From CAYPHY01 sp964410625 (GTDB lineage Bacteria; Chloroflexota; Anaerolineae; Promineifilales; Promineifilaceae), in contig CAYPHY010000011.1 of the NCBI GenBank assembly GCA_964410625.1, positions 62,001 through 126,000 of the forward strand: a stretch of 64,000 nucleotides of DNA, read 5' to 3'. Positions 1 through 8,200 of the stretch are shown here, piece after piece. The translations under genes and the position numbers were made by a program. Every line of letters starts with the position of its first letter. Position 1 is the stretch's first letter. The notes under the pieces were generated by a model. It searched no databases and was not told the origin of the DNA. It saw only the letters and a program-made list of their open reading frames with translations.

Positions 1-660
1 GGGGCCGACGGCGTCGCCAAGGTGTGGGATGCTCAAACGGGCGCAGAGCTACTGTCCTTCACCAACCATACCGCCGGTCTGTTGAGTCTTGCCTATAGTC
101 CTGACGGCCGCCTCGTTGCCACAACCAGTATCCGCGATGATGCAACTGTGCGCGTTTGGAGTCCAATAACTGGAGAGGAACACTTTGTCCTGCGCGGTCA
201 CTCCGGTGATATATGGGGAATAGCTTTCACTCCCGATAGCACCCGCCTGGCTACTGGCGGTGATTTCGGCATGCTCAAACTGTGGGATATGACAACCGGG
301 GAGGAACTCTACACATTGCCCAGGGTGCGTGACGCCGTTTTTGATATTGTCTTCACGCCTGATGGGGAGTATTTTGCCATTACGGAAGAGGCGCTGAGCG
401 TCTGGCATACAGAAACCGGTGAGGAACACCTGACACTCTATCACAACCCTGTCTACTTCCTCGCCCTGAGCCGCGACGGCCGCCACCTCTACGTAGTTGA
501 TATTCAAGACACAGTTCAGGTGTTTACCCTTCGCCTGGAAGATACCATCACCCTCGCCCATGAGCGTTTGACCCGCTGGTGGCGGCCGGAGGAGTGCGAG
601 CAGTATCTACACACGGCCGAATGCCCACCTGCCCCGCCACAATTTGCAGCAAACGAGTAA
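1..660 (+). CDS. WD40-repeat protein, C-terminal part (5' end outside window)
   Basis: The frame is already open at base 1 (it reads GADGVAKVWD), so this is the C-terminal 219 residues of a longer protein. Repeated WD40 signatures end in VKVWD, VRVWS, LKLWD and LSVWH, each about 40 residues apart and preceded by Ser-Pro-Asp-Gly-like turns. These are blades of a beta-propeller, which normally serves as a protein-interaction scaffold. In Chloroflexota such propellers are often fused to kinase or AAA-type ATPase N-termini, but nothing here shows what precedes it. The last ~35 residues (RWWRPEECEQYL) are Cys/Trp-rich and lie outside the propeller. Partner and function are unknown. Confidence 0.85.
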   Translation, partial: GADGVAKVWDAQTGAELLSFTNHTAGLLSLAYSPDGRLVATTSIRDDATVRVWSPITGEEHFVLRGHSGDIWGIAFTPDSTRLATGGDFGMLKLWDMTTGEELYTLPRVRDAVFDIVFTPDGEYFAITEEALSVWHTETGEEHLTLYHNPVYFLALSRDGRHLYVVDIQDTVQVFTLRLEDTITLAHERLTRWWRPEECEQYLHTAECPPAPPQFAANE

Positions 661-700
661 TTTATATCTCACGCTGTATCTAAGCCCTATATCCCGACAG

Positions 701-730
701 TTGAGACGCTCCCTCATCTACTGGTACATT
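701..730 (+). promoter_or_regulatory. Possible sigma70-type promoter for the CBS protein
   Basis: TTGAGA (701-706) and TACATT (725-730) are 18 bp apart, 31 bp before the CBS-domain start codon. The match is only moderate. Confidence 0.35.
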
Positions 731-760
731 ACTATAAGACCATAGATAAAGGAGAATCTC

Positions 761-1204
761 ATGCAAGTAAAAGATGTAATGACCCCCGACCCCACTTGTT
801 GCACGGCCGACACCAACCTTGAAGACGTGGCACAGATGATGGTAGATTGCGACTGTGGCTCCATTCCGATAGTAGAAAGCGAAGATTCGTTACGGCCGGT
901 TGGAACCGTCACCGACCGCGACATCGTTATCCGCACCATTGCCCAGGGGATGAACCCTCTAGAGATGACCGCCGCCGATATCATGTCCAGCCCTGTCATC
1001 ACCGTCACGCCCGATACCAGTATTGAAGAGGCGTCGCGGCTGATGGGCGACAACCAGGTGCGCCGTGTCGTCGTTGTGGATGAAAACGGCCAATGCTGTG
1101 GTATGGTCGCCCAGGCTGACCTGGCGTTGGATGCTTCCAGCCGGGTAACGGCCGAAGTCGTCGAGAAAGTATCCCAACCCGTCGGCGCGGCGATGTTGAG
1201 ATAA
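761..1204 (+). CDS. Stand-alone tandem CBS-domain protein
   Basis: The 147-residue protein consists of two CBS domains (about 7-60 and 72-130), with the typical openings VKDVMTPDP and AADIMSSPVITV and the loops PVGTVTDRDIV and CGMVAQADLA. Paired CBS domains form a Bateman module that binds adenosyl ligands such as AMP, ATP or SAM and regulates partner proteins. The start ATG follows an AAAGGAG ribosome site. There is no catalytic domain, so it is probably a soluble regulator acting on a separate protein. Which partner cannot be told: the neighbours are the WD40 gene and, convergently, an MFS exporter. Confidence 0.9.
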   Translation: MQVKDVMTPDPTCCTADTNLEDVAQMMVDCDCGSIPIVESEDSLRPVGTVTDRDIVIRTIAQGMNPLEMTAADIMSSPVITVTPDTSIEEASRLMGDNQVRRVVVVDENGQCCGMVAQADLALDASSRVTAEVVEKVSQPVGAAMLR

Positions 1205-1218
1205 TGCCCAATGCTAAT

Positions 1219-1331
1219 TAGGACTTACGCATTTTGACACGAATGGCGCAAATTTGCGTACGAATTTCACGAATATAGAGGGCGAACTTCGTGTCATTCG
1301 TGTCGAAAAATGTGTCACTGCGTAAGTCCTA
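1219..1331. mobile_element. MITE, 113 bp, 13-bp perfect terminal inverted repeats, 5-bp target duplication
   Basis: The element starts TAGGACTTACGCA (1219-1231) and ends with its exact reverse complement (1319-1331). It is flanked on both sides by CTAAT (1214-1218 and 1332-1336), a clean 5-bp target-site duplication. The inverted arms continue inward imperfectly through GACACGAATG (about 1236-1245, against 1295-1304), so most of the element can fold into one hairpin. It encodes nothing. TAGGACTTACGCA-type ends are familiar, from memory, on cyanobacterial insertion sequences and MITEs. No transposase gene is present in the window, so mobility would have to be supplied in trans. Confidence 0.85.
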
Positions 1332-1343
1332 CTAATGTCTAAT

Positions 1344-1372
1344 GTAGGGGCGGGTTTGAAACCCGCCCCTAC
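1344..1372. repeat. Perfect 29-bp palindromic REP-like hairpin, possible terminator of the MFS gene
   Basis: GTAGGGGCGGGTTT and its reverse complement flank a one-base centre. A near-identical copy lies at 59205-59234. It sits 3 bp beyond the stop codon of the minus-strand MFS gene and could end transcription from both sides, although it has no long T-tract. Confidence 0.7.
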
Positions 1373-1375
1373 CTG

Positions 1376-2767
1376 TTAGGCGGAAACGGCGGCCGAGTGC
1401 AGCTCAGCCGTCCCCTCTCCGTCCACGCTTGCCAGCCGATCATGGTCAGGCAAATCTATCTCTACATTCCGTATGGCGCGGAATAAATAACCACTGAGGC
1501 TGATCAGCGTGCCACAAACGGCCGTGCCAACGAACATCAGCCCCATACCCGCACCTGGCCCCGTCCCTACCAACCAGCCAAGTGCTCCCGCCAACGAACC
1601 ACCAGCCGCCATCGCCGGTTCAAACATGCGGTCTGCCAATGGCCCGGCCAGGAGATACCCCAACGGTATGAGCGCCTGGTTAATCGTTGATTGCACCGAA
1701 AAAACTCGCCCCTGCATCTGCGGTGGCACTTTGCTTTGCCAGATGACTCGGTTTGCACCGATGATGAAGGGGATAAAGAAAGTGGTGACAAAACCACCCA
1801 CGATCCAAACCGGCAGGCTGCGGCCGACAGCAAAAGAGAGATCGCCCAGAAGAAAGGAGAGCGCCGCACCGGCCAGAATGGCGTGAATCTGCCGCCGCGG
1901 CCCGCCCCAAATGCTGAGCAGCAGGCCACCCACAACACCACCCGCTCCCAACGCCGCCTGAACCGTTGCCAGTGCCAGTTCATCACCGCCAGTGCGGGCC
2001 AATATCAGCACCGGCAAGATGGAGAAGTAGGTGAGCGCTGCGAAGAAGTTGATGCCACTGAAGATCAGTAACATCCCCAGTAAGCCACGCCGCTCAACGA
2101 TATACCGCAGGCCAATCTGGATTTCCTGCCACATATTATGCGACTTTCCATCCGTAGCCTCAGCCTCTCCCACTTCGGCCGCCTCTCCCTTCACCGATGG
2201 AAAGCGAACAAACAGCAAGGTTCCCATGGCGAAGAGAAACGTAACCACATCAATCGCCATCACCCCATTGATGTCGATCGCCACCAGCAGCAGACCGGCG
2301 AGGAAGGGGGCAATGATTCGTGAAGCAGATTCCGCCAGCGAACGCATCCCGCTGGCACGGCCGTATTGCGCCTTGGGAATCAGCGTTGTCGTCGCCGCGC
2401 TATAGGCCGGGTATTGGAAAGATTCAAACGCGCCGGTAAACAGTTCGGCCGCGAACAAATGCCAAATCTCCAACAGGCCCAGGCTATAGAGAACCAGCAT
2501 GGCGATGGTCATCAAGCCAGCCCCCAGGTCCGCGCCAAGCATCACCAGCCGCCGGTCCCAGCGATCAATCCACACTCCGGCGAAAGGGGCGACCACAATC
2601 GCCGCCGCAAAAGAGAAAAAGCCCAGCAAAGCCACCGTCGTGGCACTGCCCGTCTGCTCATAAGCCCAAATAAGCAGCGCAAAGCGCGTCATCGCCGTGC
2701 CAACCACCGAAACGAACTGTCCCAACCAGACAGTCGTAAAAACACGCATTCCATTGTTATTGTTCAT
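1376..2767 (-). CDS. MFS exporter (EntS/MFS_3-like), paralogue of the 30.8-32.1 kb gene
   Basis: The 463-residue protein has about 12 hydrophobic segments. It has the MFS loop signature after TM2 (GVWIDRWDRRLVML) and the WLGQFVSVVGTAMTRFAL opening typical of EntS-like drug or siderophore exporters. It probably exports small molecules by proton antiport, substrate unknown. A second copy at 30762-32147 shares the same opening, the IWH motif before TM4 and the VGTGPGAGMGLM motif near the C-terminus, so they are diverged paralogues. A structured RNA unit (2913-3089) lies upstream on the same strand, separated by a palindromic repeat, and could be a leader controlling this gene. Confidence 0.85.
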   Translation of the reverse strand: MNNNNGMRVFTTVWLGQFVSVVGTAMTRFALLIWAYEQTGSATTVALLGFFSFAAAIVVAPFAGVWIDRWDRRLVMLGADLGAGLMTIAMLVLYSLGLLEIWHLFAAELFTGAFESFQYPAYSAATTTLIPKAQYGRASGMRSLAESASRIIAPFLAGLLLVAIDINGVMAIDVVTFLFAMGTLLFVRFPSVKGEAAEVGEAEATDGKSHNMWQEIQIGLRYIVERRGLLGMLLIFSGINFFAALTYFSILPVLILARTGGDELALATVQAALGAGGVVGGLLLSIWGGPRRQIHAILAGAALSFLLGDLSFAVGRSLPVWIVGGFVTTFFIPFIIGANRVIWQSKVPPQMQGRVFSVQSTINQALIPLGYLLAGPLADRMFEPAMAAGGSLAGALGWLVGTGPGAGMGLMFVGTAVCGTLISLSGYLFRAIRNVEIDLPDHDRLASVDGEGTAELHSAAVSA

Positions 2768-2792
2768 GATGAACCAATCCCCAAATTAAATC

Positions 2793-2876
2793 TTTTGAAA
2801 CGAATGGCACGAATGCACACGAAATCTAGCCGCCACTATATGATTCGTGAAATTCGTGTAATTCGTGTCGAAAAAA
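2793..2876. repeat. Palindromic intergenic repeat, ACGAAT family A
   Basis: The left arm (TTTTGAAACGAATGGCACGAAT) and the right arm (ATTCGTGTAATTCGTGTCGAAAA) are imperfect inverted copies, so the 84 bp can fold into a hairpin. The same words occur inside the MITE at 1219-1331. It lies directly before the MFS start codon. Confidence 0.7.
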
Positions 2877-2912
2877 TAGCAAAACGCTCGTGGCAACGGC
2901 GGAGAAAGGCAC

Positions 2913-3089
2913 AAAAAAAGCCACGAGCCTGGAATGTGCTCGTGGCTTTAACAGCTTCGACAGACGAAGTTTATTTACTTGACATAATAATCAAGCGCCA
3001 GGCACACTCCTCCCACGAGGAGCTTGAGTGTCCAACAGCACAAAGTGGAATTTCCACATCACCAACGCTTTCATAGACGTTTTCATAAC
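2913..3089 (-). ncRNA. Structured RNA candidate 1 (about 177 nt), promoter to terminator
   Basis: On the minus strand a consensus promoter (3096-3124) is followed by about 177 nt rich in stems, then a 12-bp perfect hairpin with a T-tract. Visible helices include CTCCTC/GAGGAG enclosed by TCAAGC/GCTTGA, a GTGGAA/TTCCAC palindrome, and CTTCG/CGAAG. The longest peptide after the first ATG is about 31 codons without a ribosome site, though a leaderless start is not excluded. I do not recognise an Rfam family. It is either an independent small RNA or an attenuated leader for the MFS gene that starts 146 bp beyond the hairpin. Confidence 0.6.
2917..2949 (-). terminator. Intrinsic terminator of RNA candidate 1
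   Basis: A perfect 12-bp stem, AAAGCCACGAGC/GCTCGTGGCTTT with a 9-nt loop, is followed on the minus strand by a run of T (the A-run at 2913-2919). Confidence 0.8.
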
Positions 3090-3095
3090 GGCCGC

Positions 3096-3124
3096 ATTGT
3101 AGCAGTCGCTAATTGCAAAGTCAA
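3096..3124 (-). promoter_or_regulatory. Consensus sigma70 promoter for RNA candidate 1
   Basis: On the minus strand TTGACT (3124-3119) and TACAAT (3101-3096) are exactly 17 bp apart. Confidence 0.75.
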
Positions 3125-3295
3125 TGCTCTTTGAAAACATGCCGGCCTACGTAAATTGATGAGAATGTGAACGCACGGGGTTACCTCACCATAGGACACT
3201 ATGAAAAACAGCTGCGATTGAGTGTGTTTTCCCAATACAGAAAATAGGGGTAGAATAAATACGGTCAACTAAAGACTCAACAAAGGAGGTATGTT

Positions 3296-3577
3296 TTGGC
3301 ACGCAGGGCGACACAGGAAGTTGAAGATTTGGTAATGGAAGTTTTGGCAACAATTCCGGTACAAGGACATGACATTACCGACCAGGTCTGTCTAGCCATC
3401 GAGAACAATCCAGAGTGGCGCAGACGCTACGACGACCTTGTAGCAAGGTCTAGGCACAAGGATACTGTCAATAATTGGATAGGCAGATATACAAAGCAAA
3501 TAACAGGCATGTCGGTGGTTAGAAAAAATATTCCTGCTAAAAGTACAATCATCAAAAGTTATTCAGAACTGCGGTAA
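3296..3577 (+). CDS. Hypothetical 93-residue protein, TTG start
   Basis: I do not recognise a family. The start is TTG at 3296, because it lies 6 nt after a perfect AAAGGAGGT (3282-3290). The ATG at 3291 touches that site and opens a different, short frame. The protein is basic, soluble and mostly helical by eye, with charged helices (EVEDLVMEVLATI, WRRRYDDLVARSRHKDTVNNWIGRY) that could form a small DNA-binding fold. Base composition is more AT-rich than the flanking genes, which hints at a later arrival. The next gene starts 28 bp downstream, so the two may be co-transcribed. Confidence 0.7.
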   Translation: MARRATQEVEDLVMEVLATIPVQGHDITDQVCLAIENNPEWRRRYDDLVARSRHKDTVNNWIGRYTKQITGMSVVRKNIPAKSTIIKSYSELR

Positions 3578-3605
3578 GGACGTAGCTTTCAGGGCGGAGG
3601 TAAAC

Positions 3606-4055
3606 ATGTTTATACGCATTCTATTCGCCACCTTACACCTGTTAGGACTAGGCATCGGCTTGGGCGCTATCTACGCCCGCGGCCGTGGCTTGCGCGGCCC
3701 ATTCGATGAAGAACGGTTCCGCCGCATCTTTCTCGCCGATACCCTTTGGGGCTTGGCCGCCGGGTTGTGGATCATCACCGGTCTCATCCGTGCCTTTAGC
3801 AGCCTGGAGAAAGGTTCGGCCTACTATCTCAGCAACAGCTACTTCCTGATCAAAATGGCTTTGCTGGTGGTGATCATCCTCCTCGAAATCTGGCCGATGA
3901 TCACACTTATTCGCTGGCGCGGCCGAGTCCGGCGCGGGGAATCACCAGACACATCGGCCGCATCCACCATGGCTACCATTAGCTGGGTACAGGCCGCGCT
4001 GGTTATCCTGATGGTCTTTGCCGCCACCGCCATGGCTCGTGGCCTCGGCGTCTAA
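3606..4055 (+). CDS. DUF2214-family membrane protein
   Basis: The 149-residue protein has four hydrophobic helices (about 3-25, 45-65, 80-102 and 122-145) with a basic loop (RARGRGLRGPFDEERFRRIF) after the first. The pattern fits the uncharacterised DUF2214 inner-membrane family. The start follows GGCGGAGGTAAAC, a good ribosome site. Function is unknown. It converges on the 6-phosphogluconate dehydrogenase gene, with stops only 16 bp apart and no obvious terminator. Confidence 0.7.
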   Translation: MFIRILFATLHLLGLGIGLGAIYARGRGLRGPFDEERFRRIFLADTLWGLAAGLWIITGLIRAFSSLEKGSAYYLSNSYFLIKMALLVVIILLEIWPMITLIRWRGRVRRGESPDTSAASTMATISWVQAALVILMVFAATAMARGLGV

Positions 4056-4071
4056 AACAACTATCACACAA

Positions 4072-4986
4072 TTACCCATCCGCTCTCTTCACCGCATGGC
4101 CTCCAAACTGGTTGCGCATCGCTGCCAGTAGCTTGGCGGCGTAGCTCTCATCCTGGCGACTGACGAAGCGCATCTGCAAGGCCAGCGTAATCACCGGCGC
4201 GGGTGTGTCCAGGTCAATCGCCTCAAACACCGTCCAGCGGCCTTCGCCACTGTCCGCCACCCATCCGGCGATGTCGCTTAGCTCCTGGTCTTCGGCCAAT
4301 GCCGCGGCCGTCAAATCCAACAACCACGAGCGCACCACACTCCCCGTCCGCCAAATCTCCGCGATCTGGTGCAAGTCCAGCCCCATATCCTTGCGGTTGC
4401 GCATAATCTCAAACCCCTCGGCATACGCTTGCATCATCCCATACTCAATGCCATTGTGGATCATCTTCACAAAGTGGCCTGAGCCGGAGGGGCCAACATG
4501 TCCCCAACCCTTGTCTATAGCCGGGGCCAACGTCTCTAAAGCTGGTCGCAGGTGGGCCACCGCTTCGGCTCGGCCGCCAACCATCATGCTATACCCCTCG
4601 GTGATCCCCCAAATCCCCCCGCTTGTGCCAACATCCACCAAATAAATCCCTTTATCAGCCATCCTCTCCGCGCGGCGAATGGTATCCTTATAATTACTAT
4701 TGCCGCCGTCAATGATGATGTCCCCTGGCTCCAGCAATTCCCCCAGTTCGACCACCACCGCTTCCGTAATGCTCCCCGCCGGGACCATCGCCCAGGCCAC
4801 ACGCGGCCGCGCCTCCAATCGCGTCACCAAATCGGCAATCGAGGTTGAGCCGACCGCCCCTTCCGCTTCGGCCGCCTGCACCGGTTCTGGCGACCGATTA
4901 TAGACCACCACCCGATGCCCGCCGCGCAATAAGCGACTCGTCATATTGCCGCCCATCTTCCCCAGTCCAATCATCGCCAGTTCCAT
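4072..4986 (-). CDS. gnd: 6-phosphogluconate dehydrogenase, short NAD-type (decarboxylating)
   Basis: The enzyme oxidises 6-phosphogluconate to ribulose 5-phosphate and CO2 in the oxidative pentose phosphate route. The 304-residue length is that of the short form, not the ~470-residue NADP form. The N-terminal Rossmann motif is MIGLGKMGGNMTSRLLRGG. Substrate-site motifs are DGGNSNYKDT and the catalytic GHFVKMIHNGIEYGMMQAYAE block, with the conserved Lys and Asn. The residue after the second strand (YNRSPEP) suits a short-form enzyme, but cofactor preference cannot be settled by eye. The start has an AAAGGAG site. There is no zwf or pgl neighbour. Confidence 0.9.
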   Translation of the reverse strand: MELAMIGLGKMGGNMTSRLLRGGHRVVVYNRSPEPVQAAEAEGAVGSTSIADLVTRLEARPRVAWAMVPAGSITEAVVVELGELLEPGDIIIDGGNSNYKDTIRRAERMADKGIYLVDVGTSGGIWGITEGYSMMVGGRAEAVAHLRPALETLAPAIDKGWGHVGPSGSGHFVKMIHNGIEYGMMQAYAEGFEIMRNRKDMGLDLHQIAEIWRTGSVVRSWLLDLTAAALAEDQELSDIAGWVADSGEGRWTVFEAIDLDTPAPVITLALQMRFVSRQDESYAAKLLAAMRNQFGGHAVKRADG

Positions 4987-5086
4987 TTGAGTTCTCCTTT
5001 GTAATTAACAATTGACCATTGTCATTTGACAATTGACAATCCCTTTTGAGTTTAACCGGGAATCAACTCAAGACAAGAAAAATTCA

Positions 5087-5115
5087 TTGACGTGATTTTT
5101 GATACGTTTTATACT
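5087..5115 (+). promoter_or_regulatory. Consensus sigma70 promoter of the subtilase gene
   Basis: TTGACG (5087-5092) and TATACT (5110-5115) are 17 bp apart. The predicted leader to the ATG at 5283 is about 160 nt. The preceding 5001-5043 consists of low-complexity CAATTGTCATTTGAC words. Confidence 0.75.
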
Positions 5116-5282
5116 GTGCTAATTAGAGTCAACTGTGCGTCCATTTGAGCATTCCAAGTGAGCCTACTCGACGACAACAAAATAACCCAGCAACCTGGAG
5201 GTGAAGCCACCCAATCGAGCCAACATCCAATCATCCCTACCGAAATACAAACCTTGCAACAACCCATTCCAGGAGGAATAAA

Positions 5283-8200
5283 ATGCCCAGTAAACTATGG
5301 CGTTTAGTAATAGTCTTGGCGACTATTTCACTTTTGGTTGTCGGACTGTCCTTACCCAGTCTGGCAAGCACCCCCAATAGCCCCAGTTCCAAAGGCCCGG
5401 CGCCCCATGGGGCTACTTCCCATACTTCTATCTCTTCAAATTCCGACCACGCGTTGTCCAGGCTGGCCCCCGACCTACGCGAAAAAGCGGACCAAGCAAG
5501 CACAGAAACGGTTCTGGTGACTGTTCTCACCCAAAGCGGGACAACGCTCGATAAGCTGATGGTTCGTTCCGTCACCAGCAACCCGCTTGGTGACATCCAA
5601 TGGACAACCGGCGAAGTGACGGCCGCCAATCTGATTAAGCTGGCCTCTGTTCCCGGCGTTATTTCCGTCACCTCAACGGAAACCTACCAACCAATGCCCG
5701 CACCGGGAATAGATGAGTTACGCCGCGCACCCCTGTCTGCTCCTACTGCAAACGCTTCGCTAGATTGGTCGCTGGAAGATGGCAAACAGGCCCTGCTCAA
5801 ACTCCAGCAGCAAGGTCTGGCGCAAACGGCCGCTCCGCGTGACCTATCGGCCGTCCCCACCGCCCGCGATGCAGCCGCCACCCAAATGGTACAGGTCGCC
5901 GACATCCACAACGCCACCGAAGCCCATGACAAAGGCTACACCGGCACGGGTGTGGTTGCCGCTGTTGTGGATAGTGGTGTGGACTTTGGCAATCCCGACT
6001 TGCAAGGCACACAAGCCCGGCTCAGTGGCGGCCCTTATGATGGCTGGCCTTATGCCTATGATACGCTTTCCGGCTTCTATTATTCTCTGGATAGCAGCTT
6101 GACCGTTGGCCCAGACACCTTCTGGGATATAGTCGGCAACACCTGGTATGTCCATACCTTACCCATTGAAGGGGCAAGCTGCGATGGTGACACCTGCACG
6201 GCCGATCTAATTATTGACTACGGCGAACTCTCCGGCTGGCCCTGGCCGACCGTCGAACTGCCCTTCACCTGGCCTGACACCTCGCAAAGCGGCCAATATT
6301 ACTACAGCGTCCACCCCGACTTTAACCATATCGGTGTAGGCAACTTTCTTGGTTTGGGCTATGCTTCCACCCATGTCGCCCCTGCAGCCGTCATCGTATC
6401 GGATGCCACCACTGCCGGGGCCTATGATACTGTCTATGTAGACGTAGACTTCGATCAGGATTTGACGGCCGAAAAGCCAATGACCAAAGGGGACGAACTG
6501 GCCGGAGCCGACATCTTCGACAGCGCATTGAACTTCGGGCAGGATGGTAAGTGGGACCTCTCCGCCAGCATGTTGACCTGGATCGCTGACGGTAGCAATC
6601 CGCCTCCTGGGGTGAGCGTCCTCTACCCTGGTGTAAACACGCCGGACTCCGGCCGTCTGCTCGCCTTTGTTGGTGACTCCGATTCACATGGGACAAACGT
6701 CGCCAGCCAGATCGTCGCCCAAAGCGTGATGACCGACCCGGACTGGCTCGGCAGCATCAACCCCTTCTTTGCCGGTGCGGCCAATGCCGGCGGCGTAGGC
6801 GGGCCTGTCCTCAGTGGCATGGCCCCCGATGCACAAGTAGCGGCCTTCCAAAACGGCTTCTATTTCCCGCTTGATGCCTGGACGTTGGCAGCGCTCGGCT
6901 TCGATGGCCTGCCCCAGACCGGAGATGAGGCGCAGTTGGTCAACAACTCCTGGGGCGATAGCCTTATCATTCAAGACGGTTGGGACCAAACTTCGCGCTT
7001 TGCCCACTATCTGAACACCAACTATGCGCCAACCACGCTCTTCTTTAACTCCACCGGTAACGGCGGGGCGGGCTATGGAACGGCCGCCGGCCCTGATGGC
7101 GGTTCCATGCTCGGCGTCGGCGCAAGCACCTCCTATGGCTCTACAGTTAGCTTTGAGTGGGTCATGCCCGACCAGTTCACCTGGGGTGATGTGCAACCCT
7201 GGTCAAACCGCGGCCCCGGCACATTAGGCGATACCGAACCAGACCTCGTTTGCGTCGGCGCGTGGGGAACCGGTGCGAACCCGCTCAATTTCTACTTTAA
7301 CGGCGAGGCTGCTTATGACATCTTTGGCGGGACTTCGATGTCCAGTCCCGTTTGTGTTGGGGTTGGCGCATTGGTCTACGACGCCTACTTCCAGACCCAT
7401 GGCACCTGGCCGACCTGGCAAGAAGCGTTCGACATACTGGTGAATGGTGGTATTGACCTCGGCTATGAGACCGTGACCCAGGGGTCGGGCAATGCCAATG
7501 CTGACCGTTCGACCGACATCGCCTCTGGGGCGGCTGCCTACGTCACCCCTTCCCAATGGCAGGTTGGTGATTATCGCGGTACAGACTATGAACCATTCTT
7601 CCCCAACGTCGTCCACGCCGGAGATACCGTCAGCACCACGCTGACCATCCACAATCCAACCACTGACACCATCACTGTCGATCTCTCCGATACAACCCTG
7701 CAAAACGTTCACGAAATCACCTTCACCGTGCCACTCACGGCCGGTGGTCAGGCACCCTTTGCCGTGCCAAGCTACCTGCTGGAGATCACTGACCTGGTGG
7801 CTGAACATGATCCCGATCTGGTGCGGGCGCAAGTGCGCTTCCCCTACAGCACCTTTGACACCAATAGCGATTACTTCGGCGACAACCTTTTGCGTGCCCT
7901 CTTCTACGATTGGACCGACCTCAACGGTGATGGCAATCTCTGGACAGACGACAACGGCAATGGTTTGGTAGAACCGAGCGAGATTGACATCGAAAACCAG
8001 GGACAGGGTGGCTTCGAATATATTCGTTATAGCTATGGCTATCCTGAGGCCAATTATCTGGAAGTCAGTGTCGGCCGCGACGCCCTTTCGCGCCAACACG
8101 ATGGTGTTTTCTTTGGCCTGCAAAGGGCGTTTGGCGCCGAAGACTATTTGGTGGATGTGAGCATCCGCTTCTATAAGAACATGGAATGGCCCTGGCTGAC

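Noticed and set aside
2366..3076. A 236-codon plus-strand frame across the MFS start region and the repeat
   Set aside because: It runs through the complement of the transporter, the palindromic repeat and RNA candidate 1, with no start signal or domain.
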